Shown here one piece after another: positions 22,737-33,564 of a DNA stretch of 64,000 nucleotides; position 1 is the stretch's first letter, and each line of letters starts with the position of its first letter. Position numbers and translations under genes: made by a program. Source of the DNA: Poa pratensis (taxonomy: Eukaryota > Streptophyta > Magnoliopsida > Poales > Poaceae); the NCBI GenBank assembly GCA_947311845.1, contig CAMZMU010000055.1, positions 20,516,848-20,580,847 of the forward strand. The letters run 5' to 3'. The notes beneath the pieces were generated by a model. It saw nothing but the letters and a program-made list of their open reading frames with translations. It was not told where the DNA came from and did no database searches.

Positions 22737-24250
22737 TGATAACCCCCAAGAGCAGGGGATCACTGTAGCACCTCTCAATGTGGAAGTAAGGTATCGATCC
22801 GCAGGAGCAAGAAGGAAAAGTTATCTATTCCCTACAACTAAAGTGTCACAAGTTTTAGTTGATTATGCACTAAACAAGTTTAAAGAACAAGGTGGTTGAT
22901 TTAATGGATGGAAGTTTGATGTAACAAAACAAGAATGTAAAAGTGTCCCAATCCTCTTCAATGCAAGAGGACAAGACAAAGGTTTTCTCTTATAGGAACA
23001 ATGGACATGGGTTCACTTAATCCTCTCTCTCTCATCTACGGTGATTATCATGTTATAGATAAAGTACACACAATTGTCATGTTTTAATGGTAGCTTTTAA
23101 TGACGGCTATATGTCCTAAAACACATAGTTGAAAGAAATACTCATTTGTGTGCTATGTCACCCCCGCAAGGCTAGCATGGCTGCTGTCACTCCCACATCA
23201 TACTCTTTCTTTTTACCCCCAGATAAAGGATGTTGGGCTGTATTTCACATGTCACTCAATACATATGCCGTGTCACATCGGCCATCCCGTACCTACATAC
23301 ATCATACTTCATAATGGACAATATTCTAAACACTAGTGCAATGATTCATAATTCGTGTGCATGACCACATCTCTCTCATCTATCCACACTTGGTGGTGTC
23401 AATCACCTCATGACAAGGATAAACAAGGCATTATGCATAAATCAAACCATCACATGCATCATAGAATATCTCCAAAGTATGACAAATCATAAAAGCTCCA
23501 ACACAACGGTAAATGCATAACAAATCATCTCATACCACAATATCCACCATAGGAATTACATAGATGACCGTAATCATGTTCAGCAGCTCATACGGTACTA
23601 ATTAGTGAAGCTCAAAGAGAGGAGAGATACATAAGTTACCACCACAAACCCAAGTCCAGGGGGTGGACTACTCCCCCTTCATCATGGAGACGGTGGAGAA
23701 GTCGTTGGAGAAGATGGAGACCACCCCGGCAGCGCCCCGCCGGAGTTTTCCCCCTCCAATCTGCAGCTCCAGGTCTCTGTTTCGTGGTTTCTGTGTTTCG
23801 GCGGCGCTCTCTTTCGCGAAAGCCCTGGGGGGTCTATATATAGTCGTTTTTAGGTCAAGACGAAGCTTCAGGAAGAAAGATCGACGGCAGCGGAGGCCCG
23901 AGGGCCAGGATGGGGGACCCCACGCGGTCAGGGAATCTGGCCGCGTGGGCCCACCCCTTTCTGCCTTCTGGTCTCCGTTTTTTCGATTCCTTTGCGCCTA
24001 CGTTTCGTTCCTTCCAAAAAAGTGATCCCGTAAAGTTTCAGGTCATTTGGACGTCGTTTGGGTCCCTGAAACATCAAAATATAGAAAAATGGGTTTTCTG
24101 ACAGCGCAGGGTTAATTCCAGAAAAATGGGGAGTTGTTAATTATCCCCAAAACTCAATATAAATCATGAATATAACCCTTATATGATGCAAATATCATGG
24201 AATAACATGTAATAAAATGTAAAGTTCATGTATGCATTTTACATGCATCA
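22737..24250 (-). repeat. LTR of nested Gypsy element (5' LTR in its orientation)
   Basis: Partner of 17213-18724. Differences include a small extra CTGCAG-containing stretch near 23760 and loss of a short repeated 'catgggtt' near 23005. GTCTATATATAG (about 23831-23842), read on either strand, could hold the TATA box. Confidence 0.93.
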
Positions 24251-25272
24251 GTCGCGATAGCGATAGAAGGAGCACTCGGCATCGCGCGGAGGACAGCGGT
24301 GTACACGGAGTCGTAACTCAACATCGAGTAAGCAAAAGTCGCTCTGGGAGGTCTCGCTCCTCCGGTAGCGAGTCACGCTCGGACGATGAGTTTGAGCCGT
24401 GTGGGTCCTTGTGTTTCAGTCGACGCATTCGTGAGACCAAGATGCCCAAAGGGTTCAAACTCACATCTGAAACACCCAAATTCAACGGTCGCCAGGAGCC
24501 AGCATCTTGGCTACAGGACTACAAGATAACAGTCACATGCCAACGCGGCACTCTCACAACTGCCATGCAGTACATACAACTGATGCTAGAGGGCGCGGCC
24601 CGCGCTTGGCTCAGAAACTTACCCCGTCATGCATACGATTCATGGGACGACTTCGAGGAAGACTTCGTCAAGAACTTCAACGTGACATGCGACCGACCTG
24701 CCACGTTCGAAGAACTGCGAGCCTGTAAGCAGCATTCGGACGAGACGCTGAGATCATACATCCGACGTTGGACCACCATACGCAACTCCATAGGCACTGT
24801 ATCGGAGGACAGAGCTATCGATGCTTTCACGGCAGGCCTCGCCAGGCTCGACTTCCAGGAAGCACTCGGGCGCGAGAAGCCGAAATCCGTTGCCGCCCTC
24901 TTGAAGGTCGCCAATGAATGGGCGGACGGAGAAGACTCGATATGAGATAAGCAAGGCGGGTCACCACGCCGCGACAGCAAAGACTGGAATCGCAAGGACG
25001 GACGTAGCAACGACCGTAGAAAGAGGCGCAAATCCCATAATTAGGATGATGAGGAAGGCGCCGGCCTTGTCGCAGCAGTCGACACGCGCGATGAGCGCGA
25101 TCGAGGCAGAAACCGTCAGGACGACCGCAGCGGAGGCCGATATGACGATCGCAGTCGCGATTACGCCCCGCGCAATGACGGATACCGCAAACGGGAGTGG
25201 AGAAAACCCCGAGAAGACCCGCAAAATGAACGGGAACTCGATGAGGAAATCAAGGAAGAATGACGATTCCAC

Positions 25273-26313
25273 ATGTTCAAAGGTGAAGATGGCAAGATTC
25301 ACTCGAAACATCTGCTGAAAGATTGCAGAAAATTCACAAGGTTAGCGGTAGGCTACGTCAAACGCTATCACCCGAGACCGGCTGCGGCGGCGCTGCCGGC
25401 TCCGCCGCCCCTTCCAGCGCCAGCAGCTGTGAATATAGCGGGCGCTATCTATCAGCAGCAGCTCATAGAAGCTCCAGTAGCAGCCGCAGAACCATACCCC
25501 GAGGCACGCGGGCAAATGAACATGATACAAAAAGGACGTCCCTCTAACAGGGAGGAAAAGCTGATAACCCGACAAGTCAATTTGGCTGTCATGGCGCCAC
25601 CTGCCGTTCATGAGTACTTAAAGGGGTCGGAAACTAGCATCACCTTCTCCCGCGAGGATCATCCACCTGCCATAGCTCGCCCAGGGCACGCTGCTTTGGT
25701 ACTCGACGCTAAAATCATCGGCTATGCTATGTCCAAGGTCTTTATGGATGGAGGAAGTGGAATCAACATTCTATTTGCAGATACGCTCCACAAAATGAAC
25801 CAGTCGACGGAAAACTTGCCCAAGTCAAGCAACACCTTCCACGGTATCGTCCCAGGCAAAGCGGTCTACCCGCTCGGCACAGTACAGTTCCCGGTCATCT
25901 TCGGCGGGCCAGGAAACTTCAGGACGGACAAGATCGACTTCGAGGTCGTCGACTGGAAATCACAATACCATGCTATATTGGGGCGCCCGACATTCGCTCG
26001 GTTTATGGTGGTCCCGCATTATGCATATCTCAAGTTGAAGATGCCAGGACCAAACGGTGTCATCACGGTGAACGGGAACTTCCAACGCCCGGACAGTTGC
26101 GACAGAGAGTTCAGCAAAATATCCAAGTTCTTCGGCATGCAAGAGCAGCTCGCCGAGCTCTCTATATCCAACGACCGCACACTCTTCCCTGAGGCCAAAA
26201 AACCGGCACCCGATGCTGCCTTTAGCGCAACAAATGACACAAGGTCGCATCAGGTGCACCCGACGGATCGGTCCAAGACGGTCAACGTGTCATCAAGCTT
26301 AACTCTCGCATAG
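25273..26313 (+). pseudogene. Protease region of the truncated Gypsy element
   Basis: About 346 codons. After a Pro/Ala-rich linker (residues 35-60), the aspartic protease motif appears as FMDGGSGINILFADTL, with DGGS in place of the more usual DTGA/DSGS, and ILGRP further on. DGGS is common in one group of plant Gypsy polyproteins. The frame ends at a stop at 26311-26313, and RT continues about 60 bases later in another frame. Non-functional in this copy. Confidence 0.75.
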
Positions 26314-26376
26314 GAAGGCGCGCTCGTCAAATTCCTCCGTGAGAACTGGGAAATTTGTGTTTGGTGTCCAACCGAC

Positions 26377-26784
26377 ATGCCAGGTATTCCCAGGGAATTT
26401 GCCGAGCACTCTCTTCAATTGTTTCCAGATACGAGACCCGTGAAGCAAACGATGCGCCGCTTCTCCGAACCAAAGCGGAAGGCCATAGGTGAAGAGGTCG
26501 ACAGGCTACTCGCAGCCGAGTTCATTCGCGAGATCAAGAAATCTGTCTGGGTTGCCAATCCAGTCCTCGTGCCAAAGAAGCATACAGAGATCCTCCGCAT
26601 GTGTGTCGACTTCACCGCCCTTAACAAGTGCTGCCCCAAGGACCACTTTCCGCTGCCTCGCATCGACCAGATAGTTGATTCGACTGCGGGCTGCGCACGT
26701 CTATCCTTCCTGGATGTCTACTCAGGCTATAACCAGATAAGGATGCAAGCAAGGGAATTAAGTTGTGTGTGCTTTCGGTGTTAA
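26377..26784 (+). pseudogene. Reverse transcriptase, N-terminal half only
   Basis: RT start with REFAEHSL, then VWVANPVLVPKKHTEILRMC, then VDFTALNKCCPKDHFPLPRI and LDVYSGYNQIRM, typical Gypsy RT blocks. Similarity ends near 26750, and the YIDD block, RNase H and integrase are absent. The next bases are unrelated AT-rich DNA, so the element was truncated by deletion. Confidence 0.8.
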
Positions 26785-27258
26785 ACATATAATAAGGAAC
26801 CAAGTTGCACATACTATACCGAGCCATCACGATCTCAATGAACTGAAATTTCCTGGTCTTTTTTGCAGAGCAAACAACGATTTTTTACAGTGTTTCAAAT
26901 ATCAAGTAAGGTGTGCATGGCCGTGCGGATAGTTGCCGTGCTTATTTTCAGTTAAATTTGGCCTTGATCATTTCTGATTATTGGGGAAATGAGTTGTTTA
27001 GTTAGAGACATAGAGTGGATATAACTTCAGAATTAAAGAAAATCTTATTATGTGTCGGTACAAATTCTCATATTGTTTTTTGTGAAATGTACCATGGACA
27101 ATGTAGTTGTACAATTTTATGTTGCTATTTGCCTCCATCGAGACTCAAGAGGTTATGATTGGTATAGTTGCATGCACTAATGGAGACGTGAGTTGCACGT
27201 GCCCTCTAACTAGTAGGATGTAAACAACTGAAACCAGGTCACATACCTGGTATGGAGG
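26751..27258. other. Intergenic DNA
   Basis: AT-rich, no supported feature. It is either the flank of the deletion that truncated the Gypsy element or part of the original target locus. Confidence 0.35.
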
Positions 27259-27266
27259 TTTGCAGA

Positions 27267-28389
27267 CAGTGGCGGAGCCGGGATTCGACTGAGCCCCGGG
27301 CCAAAATTAAGTGTATACAGTGTTTTTTCATCCGTACGTAGGGGAAAAAAGATGATTTGCTAATATATGAATGCGTCATTGCTCCAAATTTATTGATTTG
27401 TGCATAAACAATATTTTCTTGCACATCCTTGTTATTCCTATGTTTACTAAGGTGTTTTTATAAAAATACGAGTTTGCAATGCCACAAACTATTGATTTTC
27501 TTGGCCGGAGATCATATGAGCTGAGCTTCCAAAGCTGAGCTACGTGTGCTTTTTCGTTCATTGATCCCAGTTTGAACAAATCCCTACGTTAGTAGGCTGC
27601 TGTGGGCTGGATAATGAAGAAAGGAAACCCACAGGAAGGGAATTAGTGGGCTAGGTGACTTCGGAAGGCCGGCAGAGAGAGCAGTAAATGGATTTTGATG
27701 TCCTGCGACATGGGCCAAATCGCAAACTTAGCATATATATAGCAAGGAATATTTACTAGGACGCCCCGGGCCATGGCATTTCCTAGTTGCCGCGTAACGC
27801 GGAGCCTATTCCGCACCGCGTACCCCCTGTCGCGGATGGGCCTGGCCCAATTTGGCCGGAGGAGCAAGAAGACCGGAGAGGAAGACGACCGGAGGAGGAA
27901 GGAAACGGAGGCGAGGGCAGTGGCGGTTGCGGCGGAGCCACAGGTGAGGCATGAACCTCGCCGGAGACGGGGACGATGTGGCGGCCGCGGCATCGCCGGC
28001 GGAGACGAGGAAGCAAACCTTATCTTGTGCGGGTGCGGGCGTCGCCGGAGTTAGGTTTTGGGGTGCGGGGTGGGGGGGTTTCGAGGGATGGCCGACCGGG
28101 CGGCGGCGGACCGGCGGAGGTGGCGGCTGGAGCAGGGCGGGGCGCGGAGGCGGCGCGGGCGGCGGCAGCAGGCGGTTAGGCCGGCGCCGGCGGGCGGGTC
28201 GAGCAGCACGAGGAGGGAAGCGAGGTGGAAGAAGACGCAGAGAGAAGCGAGCTCCAGTACCGCAGTGGAGGAAGAAGACGGCCCAGGCCCACGAGAGGGT
28301 ACGCGGGAGCATGTTCGCTCCACGTACTGCGGAGATTAGGACCTCCCCTGGGCCATGGCCCTGGTTGCCGGGGCCCAGCTCCGCCCCTG
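27267..28389. mobile_element. Non-autonomous hAT-like element, 1.12 kb
   Basis: Ends are inverted repeats: CAGTGGCGGAGCCGGG on the left, CAGGGGCGGAGCTGGG on the right when reverse-complemented. The flanks TTTGCAGA (27259-27266) and TTTGCGGA (28390-28397) match at 7 of 8 bases, an 8-bp hAT-type duplication. The left half is AT-rich and the right half (27770-28360) is GC-rich with overlapping frames in all directions. No transposase is seen. Confidence 0.75.
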
Positions 28390-28485
28390 TTTGCGGAAAA
28401 GGATAGCACTTACGGAAAAAAACTGTTGAGATCCCAATAACCTCTTTTCAGGTGAAATCTCTGGTTTTCAAATTCTGCATTTGCT

Positions 28486-29375
28486 GACTCTCGTTTCGCT
28501 TTCTCCTCCCCCTACTATAGTGTCCAGAGGCGAAGAGAGGGTGACGCCGCGTTTCCGCCGGTGATTCGGCCGTCCTCCTCTTCTCCGTCGGCCCCGGCGC
28601 CGTCGGAGAGGGAGGGGGTCCGAATCGCCGGCCGGATCTGTGTACAGCTACGTTTATTAAGCTAGTCTGTTAGTTTTGCTCTCTTTTTTCCGTCGTCGCC
28701 GCGGTGCGATGCCGGGAAGGTACAGAGCTAGGTTGCCTGGACGAGATCGCCGGGGCGTCGGCGGGGATCTCGTCGTTGGGCTTTTGTTCCGCCTCTTCGT
28801 CCGCGTCACGGCGGCGTCTTCTCCAGCGCCGTCGGGAAGATGGGGGAGGTTATGCAGGAGTTGCGGCTGCCGGTTTGTGGCTGGCGGTTGCCGGATGGAT
28901 GCCGCGGTCCGTGCTTGGGGTGCGGCCTGTGGAAGGCAGAGCTGGTGCCGATCTCGACGCCGTCGATGGGGTGCGCCGGTTCTGGAGGTGGAAGATGTGC
29001 TTGGGGAAGATCCCCGACTCGCGAGCCACAGCGACATGCTGGCGCCGTTGGTGCTCCTCTTCTCAGGGTTCAAAAAGCCGCTCGTCGGCGATGGAGCCGC
29101 TTCTACCTCGGCTGGGTTGGTCTCCGCCTCGTTCTCTCTTGCTGCTCGGTGCGCCGGCGCCGGAGATGGGAGGTGGTTTGGATCTGGCGGTGGGGATTTT
29201 CCCTAGGGACTTCGTTGTAATATTTTTCTTGATTGGGGTCTTTCTGCTATATGTACGGATCTACGTATCCGTCTGGGTATTTCAGTCATGTATGTATTTC
29301 AGTCCTGTATGTACGTACTCTGTACTGTGCTTTGACTTTGATCTAATGTATAAGTACGTATCCTCAAAAAAAAAA
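28486..29375 (+). mobile_element. Poly(A) retroposon, about 890 bp
   Basis: Flanked by an exact 12-bp duplication TCTGCATTTGCT (28474-28485 and 29376-29387); the 3' end reads CCTC plus an A tail just before the second copy. The GC-rich 5' part (28530-29200) passes into a T-rich tail region containing TGTATGTACGTACTCTGTAC. Long frames at 28676-29206 and 28704-29663 show no recognised domain, and the second overruns the element end, so I do not call them genes. Family not assigned; likely mobilised by a LINE. Confidence 0.75.
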
Positions 29376-29387
29376 TCTGCATTTGCT

Positions 29388-30123
29388 TGTTCATTCTTTC
29401 AGGTATCCATCTTTGAGCAGCTGTCCGTTGCTAGGGAATGTTCGGTCCCCTCTTGCTACTTTGGTAACGTTAAACGCAAGACACCATACTTTGACCCAAA
29501 CATAAGCAGGATTGCTGCTTACATGCACTACGCTCTCACCCCCCAAACAGAAGTAAACCATTTTAACTGTTGTACACAACGCTTTCACCCAAACAATAGT
29601 AACCATGCATTCCGTAAATTAATACCATGTGGCATGAACAATTTGTGTTCTAATGAGGTTTGACTAAATTCAAACACTGTTTTATCGTGTGGACCCGCCA
29701 TAGTAACACACAAAGACACCAAGTTTTTTTTTTTTTTTGAACGGGCAAAGACACCAAGTTAGAGCATGCGCAATGTGCATTGTGACTGAAACGAGCGAGA
29801 CAGATTGCTTAGTTGCGGTATTGCACATTGCACCAGCATCCACTAGAGCGAAACAAAGGTGAAATGAAAGGGAGAAAGGAAATGTGGCATGAGAAGAGAA
29901 GGATTATTGTTCGTTGTTGGCTCTTTCTAGAAGAGAAAAGGTTAAAGGTGTAAAGACAAATTTTAGTGCATAGCATGCTGTGGGAAATTTAGCGTTGCAA
30001 AGGAGCCCACGATGTGCATGCTAGGCCAAGGACCTCGAGGTAGTCATGATGATGATGGTATCTCTTCCACACCTTTGCAACCCACGAATGATTGCAAGGT
30101 CATGTTCCCCACTTGAAATTGGA
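29388..30123. other. Intergenic DNA with a micro-retroposon
   Basis: No gene seen apart from the tiny insertion at 29726-29745. Confidence 0.4.
29726..29745 (-). mobile_element. Extremely 5'-truncated retroposon (20 bp) with 15-bp target duplication
   Basis: CAAAGACACCAAGTT occurs at 29711-29725 and again at 29746-29760, with only a T run plus GAACGGG between. Read on the minus strand the insert is CCCGTTC followed by A13: a LINE-type 3' tail with almost no body. Confidence 0.75.
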
Positions 30124-30504
30124 AATTCACAATGCCTCCCGAATTCATGTTCTCTTGCCCAAATAAAAATCCAAACAAAAATAACAATTCTCAAAAAAAT
30201 CCGAAAAATATATTGGTGACAAACATATACAAATGTTTTGGATACATGCCAAGTTTTGTGGTGAAATGACATTGGCAGTGCTATGTGAAAAAAAAAACAA
30301 ATCAGTGGCCGAAATGGGATTTAAAATTAGTTTTAGACCACTGATTTTTCCCGCACAGAAATTCACGCATGTCATTTCATCACGAAATTTGGCACGTATT
30401 TGGAACACTTGTAATATGTTTGTCAACGATTTTTTATATTTTTTCATTTATTATTCAGACAAAAGCATGTGACCTCGGGAACCAAAACGGCCCTCTTGTG
30501 AATT
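30124..30504. mobile_element. Long-terminal-inverted-repeat MITE, about 380 bp
   Basis: Two arms of about 150 bp are imperfect reverse complements: AATTCACAA near 30124 pairs with TTGTGAATT near 30496, and inner blocks around TGACAAACATAT and GTGGTGAAATGAC pair with partners at 30360-30430. The arm structure is like Mutator-type MITEs; the target duplication was not resolved. Confidence 0.65.
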
Positions 30505-31013
30505 ATAGCATAGATAGAAAGAAAGCACTAAGCCATAGTTGACCCTCTTCTATTCTTGAATAGATGTAAAATTCTGAGCCAGGCTCATCGAGTAAGATTC
30601 ATCGAAATCAGGGGAAATGACCCTTGGTGGCGGTAGCGGCTCTAGGATATCAACATTGAGCTTCTTTAGAATGTCGCAGAGTCTTGAGCCAGGCGAACAA
30701 GGTGATGGACCAATGGTCTTCATGTGGCTCTATCTGGACAATCATGTCCTCTAGTTTGGTGATGAGCTCGGACAGCAGCTCCGCTTCAAATCCATTTGCC
30801 GACAAGCCCTTCATCAATTTTTTGAGAAATACGATGCCTTTGAGGACTTAATGCCCCATTTCCTACTCTGACAGAAGAGAAGATCCGCGTGCCACAACAA
30901 CACAGGTGTTAGGATTGATGAAGCGCTCGCTCAATCTTCCTCTCAGTCGAACTAGATGAAGAAATATGTCAGTAAGAAGCCTTGGTGTGGGGAATGGGGA
31001 TTCACTTGTCTAG
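30505..31013. other. Intergenic DNA
   Basis: No supported gene. Several short stretches look like decayed coding sequence but have stops in every frame. Confidence 0.35.
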
Positions 31014-31030
31014 GGTTCATGCTCGATTTT

Positions 31031-31816
31031 TTTTTTGAGAAGCTGCATATGTATTACATAGAAATCGAGTACCGAGACTCGAACAACACAGAACAACATA
31101 CGCAGGAAGCATAGCTACTGAGGAAAACAACGCCGCCGACGCCGGAGACGAAGAAGCCGAACCACCTTCTTACCTTCACCTGAGAGCACCTCCATTGGAA
31201 AAGGCCGTAGAAGCCGTCCGCCACACGGTGACGAAACCACGCTCGATGAACGAACACGGCCAGCGCCCTCCACCGCCTGCAGCACCACTTTCCGTCGGCC
31301 ACCAAGCTCGGCGAAGCCAGCAGAGTCTCCTCGCAAACGCCGCTTCTACCTCCTACACACCACCACCCCAGCTCCACACCGCCGCTGGAGGACGCGCCGG
31401 CATGACGACGAAAGAGCCGGGGGACCGGAGTCCCAGAGCCCCAGGTCAATGGCGCCGATCCGCCGACCGAAGCAGGGGCCTGGACAGCCCGAGGAATCCG
31501 AGGATCCGCGAGCGCCAGGATGACGGCGAGCGCCCTGCTGCACACGCAGCAGAGAGGGGAAGCGCTGCCCCCAAAAACACCGCCAACCACGCCACCACCT
31601 CCACAGCGCCGCCGGCAGGAACGCCCTCTAACCCTACACTATGTACAAGGCGAGATCCGAGGATTCCCCAGCCTTCCGCTGTCGGAGCAGCCGCCGGAGA
31701 CGGAGAAATCCCGCGGATCGCCGCCGAGCGAGGTGGATTTGAGGCCGAGTTCACAAAAATCGCCTAGAGCACTGTAGCTAGGGGATAAGGAGGTCGCGGT
31801 GGTTGTGAAATTCTTT
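31031..31816 (-). mobile_element. Poly(A) retroposon, about 790 bp, minus orientation
   Basis: A 17-bp duplication GGTTCATGCTCGATTTT (31014-31030 and 31817-31833) brackets a GC-rich body. On the minus strand it ends in CAGCTTCTCAAAAAA; on the plus strand the T run is at the left edge, so its exact limit inside the T run is ambiguous. Body composition and tail resemble the retroposon at 28486-29375. Open frames such as 31054-31590 (-) show no domain. Confidence 0.75.
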
Positions 31817-31833
31817 GGTTCATGCTCGATTTT

Positions 31834-33480
31834 GGAACAGAGAGAGAAAGAGAGACACGCGGACGTGTAGACTAGCACACGTGACGTGACGCACGCAAAT
31901 GGACACACGTCGCAAAAGTTCCCTGGTAGACTTTTTTTTTTTACCGAGCCAAAAGACTTGTCATTTTCATTAATTAAGAAGAAGTGAGAATTGACCGGTT
32001 AATTAACGGGAAACCGGCCTAAAACCGATACAGACACTCTCGCCGACCGTCATGGAACATGACCGTCGTGAGGGCACACACGGCCCTCCTGGCTACCAAA
32101 ACTAGACCACACACCGCTGAAGACGAAAGTCATCGTCGAGGTTGTCCACCAACGTCATCGTCATCACTTCATCGAGAGCGACTCCGACTTCACCGAAGAG
32201 ACCACCACCAAAGAAGACCTCACCTCAGCGGCCTCGCGAAACCTACACCGGCCTATGTCAAACAGAAGACCCCTCACGCATAGGCTGGCAGCTTCGATTC
32301 TGAAGAGGAGCTCCGAAGAGGAGATGAGCAGGATCCGCGCCGACGAAGGTCGCCATAGCCCGACTGCCCCACGCACGTCATCGTCGCCACAGACACACCG
32401 GTCGTAGCTTCGACATCATAGCAGGGAAGTCCAGCGAGAAGACGAGTCGGACACGCCGGAACAAGAGCCGACTACCAAGATCTTGCCGCAACCAAACCAT
32501 CGCTCGTCGTCATCGCCGTTGCCGTGCAAGCCACCACGTGGAACACCCACACCGCAAACCTCGGGTCCCTCTTGCCGATGCCGGCCTCCGAGACGAAGCC
32601 CTCAAGAGGGAAACGACACCAAGGCGCCGTCGTAGTCCGATCATGAGATCATGGGTTTCCCCTGGAGAGCCAAAATGGCCGAATTCGTGCGGGAGGTGGG
32701 CAGCAGCTACGTAGCGATGCCTCCAGGAAGGGCAACGACGGCCACAGCCGCCGCCATCGCTGGTCACGACACAAGGCCGAGAACGGGGTCTTCACCCAAG
32801 CCACATACCACCTCCGACGCACCTCACACCAGCGCCGGCAAGCCCACCATCCACGCCACTCTCGGAGTACCCAGCGACGAAGAGGCGTCGAGGGCGCGCA
32901 GCGCAGCTCCGCCACCGGGCCCGCCAAGCCCATCGGGGGCTCGGCCAGCCGGCCTCACCCTGCAGGCGCAGGGGACGCCGCCGCTGCAATCGTTGCCGTC
33001 CGCATCCCGCGCCCCCGGAGGACGTGCAGCGCAGCTACGCCACCCAGGCCCGGCGAGCCCAGATCGGGCCCGCCAAGCCCATCGGGCGCTCGGCTCTCCC
33101 TGCAAGCACAGGGGACGACGCTGCTACCACCAACGCCGCCCACAACCCGCGTGCCGGCCACCTCTGTCGTCGCCAACCTCCGCCCAAGCCCGCCGGTTCG
33201 GCATCCTCCGCCCCGACCATCGCCGCCCCCCACGGGCCGGTCACCTCCAACAAGAACGCTTCCCTCCGGTCACCTTTGGCGGCGGAGGGTGCCGCCACCG
33301 CCGCGGCCGGGGCCGGCGGCAGGGGAGGCCACACGGGGGGACGACGGGCGACTTTGGGAGCTGGCGTACGTAGTCGCCACAATCCAACCCACCTCCGCAC
33401 CTCCGCACCATTAATAAACTCCAAAAGCTCGCAAAGCACTCTGCTGAAAGAAACACAAGAAAATCACGAAGAAAAGTTTC
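31834..33480. other. GC-rich repeat-derived region upstream of FLA4
   Basis: A T run at about 31931-31941 followed by GC-rich sequence from 32040 onward resembles another minus-strand poly(A) retroposon, but I could not find its target duplication. Overlapping frames in all six phases are composition effects. No gene supported. Confidence 0.4.
32885..33120 (+). repeat. Diverged tandem duplication of about 130 bp
   Basis: A block with GCAGCGCAGCTCCGCCACC and GGGCCCGCCAAGCCCATCGG, ending at CGCAGGGGACG (about 32897-32976), recurs in diverged form with a small insertion at about 33026-33115 (GCAGCGCAGCTACGCCACCC ... CACAGGGGACG). Confidence 0.6.
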
Positions 33481-33564
33481 CGCTCTCACTCCTCGCTCAT
33501 CTTCCCCACGCGGCCACACCTGACACCACACCACTGCACACTGTAGGACGTCACTAGCCTGGAG
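33481..33564 (+). promoter_or_regulatory. FLA4 5' leader region
   Basis: Short C-rich leader directly before the ATG at 33565 (context GGAGATGGGGC, with G at +4). AT-rich ACCATTAATAAAC at about 33407 may serve as the core promoter TATA region. Start site not resolvable. Confidence 0.35.

Larger units (their letters stand above)
17213..24250 (-). mobile_element. Complete nested Gypsy element without pol (7.0 kb)
   Basis: Two LTRs of about 1.5 kb (17213-18724 and 22737-24250) flank a 4.0-kb interior, with an exact 5-bp duplication GTCGC at 17208-17212 and 24251-24255. The minus orientation is shown by TTTCTGGCGCCGTTGCCGGG (primer-binding site, minus strand, about 22710-22730), a polypurine tract AAGCTTGGGGATG at about 18726-18738, and gag on the minus strand. 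By eye the LTRs differ at around 15 sites, about half of them indels, which suggests a recent insertion. I find no protease, RT or integrase in the interior, so it probably depends on proteins from another element. Confidence 0.9.
15997..24945 (+). pseudogene. gag of the truncated Gypsy element (interrupted)
   Basis: Pieces of one gag reading frame: about 15997-16786 and 16895-17207, then 24256-24945 after the nested element. The second part carries the retrotransposon gag fold: KFNGRQEPASWLQDYK, then GAARAWLRNLP, then SWDDFEEDFVKNF and TLRSYIRRWTTIRNSI. A highly charged, Arg-rich linker (17150-17207 plus 24256-24320) precedes it. Frame changes near 16270 and 16786-16895, plus the 7-kb insertion, make it non-functional. 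Gag would build the cytoplasmic particle. Confidence 0.7.
15180..26750 (+). mobile_element. Truncated Gypsy LTR retrotransposon (host element of a nested insertion)
   Basis: A 5' LTR (15180-15674, TG...CA) is followed at 15676 by TTGGCATCGTCTGTGGGA, close to the usual Gypsy primer-binding site. The gag frame is interrupted at 17212 by another element and resumes at 24251; the coding frame is continuous across the junction once that element and one GTCGC are removed. Protease and the first half of reverse transcriptase follow. Homology stops near 26750, just after YSGYNQIRM; the rest of RT, RNase H, integrase and the 3' LTR are missing. It cannot move by itself. Confidence 0.85.

Noticed and set aside
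31195..31767. 190-codon plus frame and overlapping minus frames
   Set aside because: Inside a GC-rich retroposon with stops suppressed in several frames at once; no recognised domain.
32651..33557. Several 90-240 codon frames in both directions
   Set aside because: GC-rich, tandemly duplicated repeat DNA; frames overlap on both strands and have low-complexity products.
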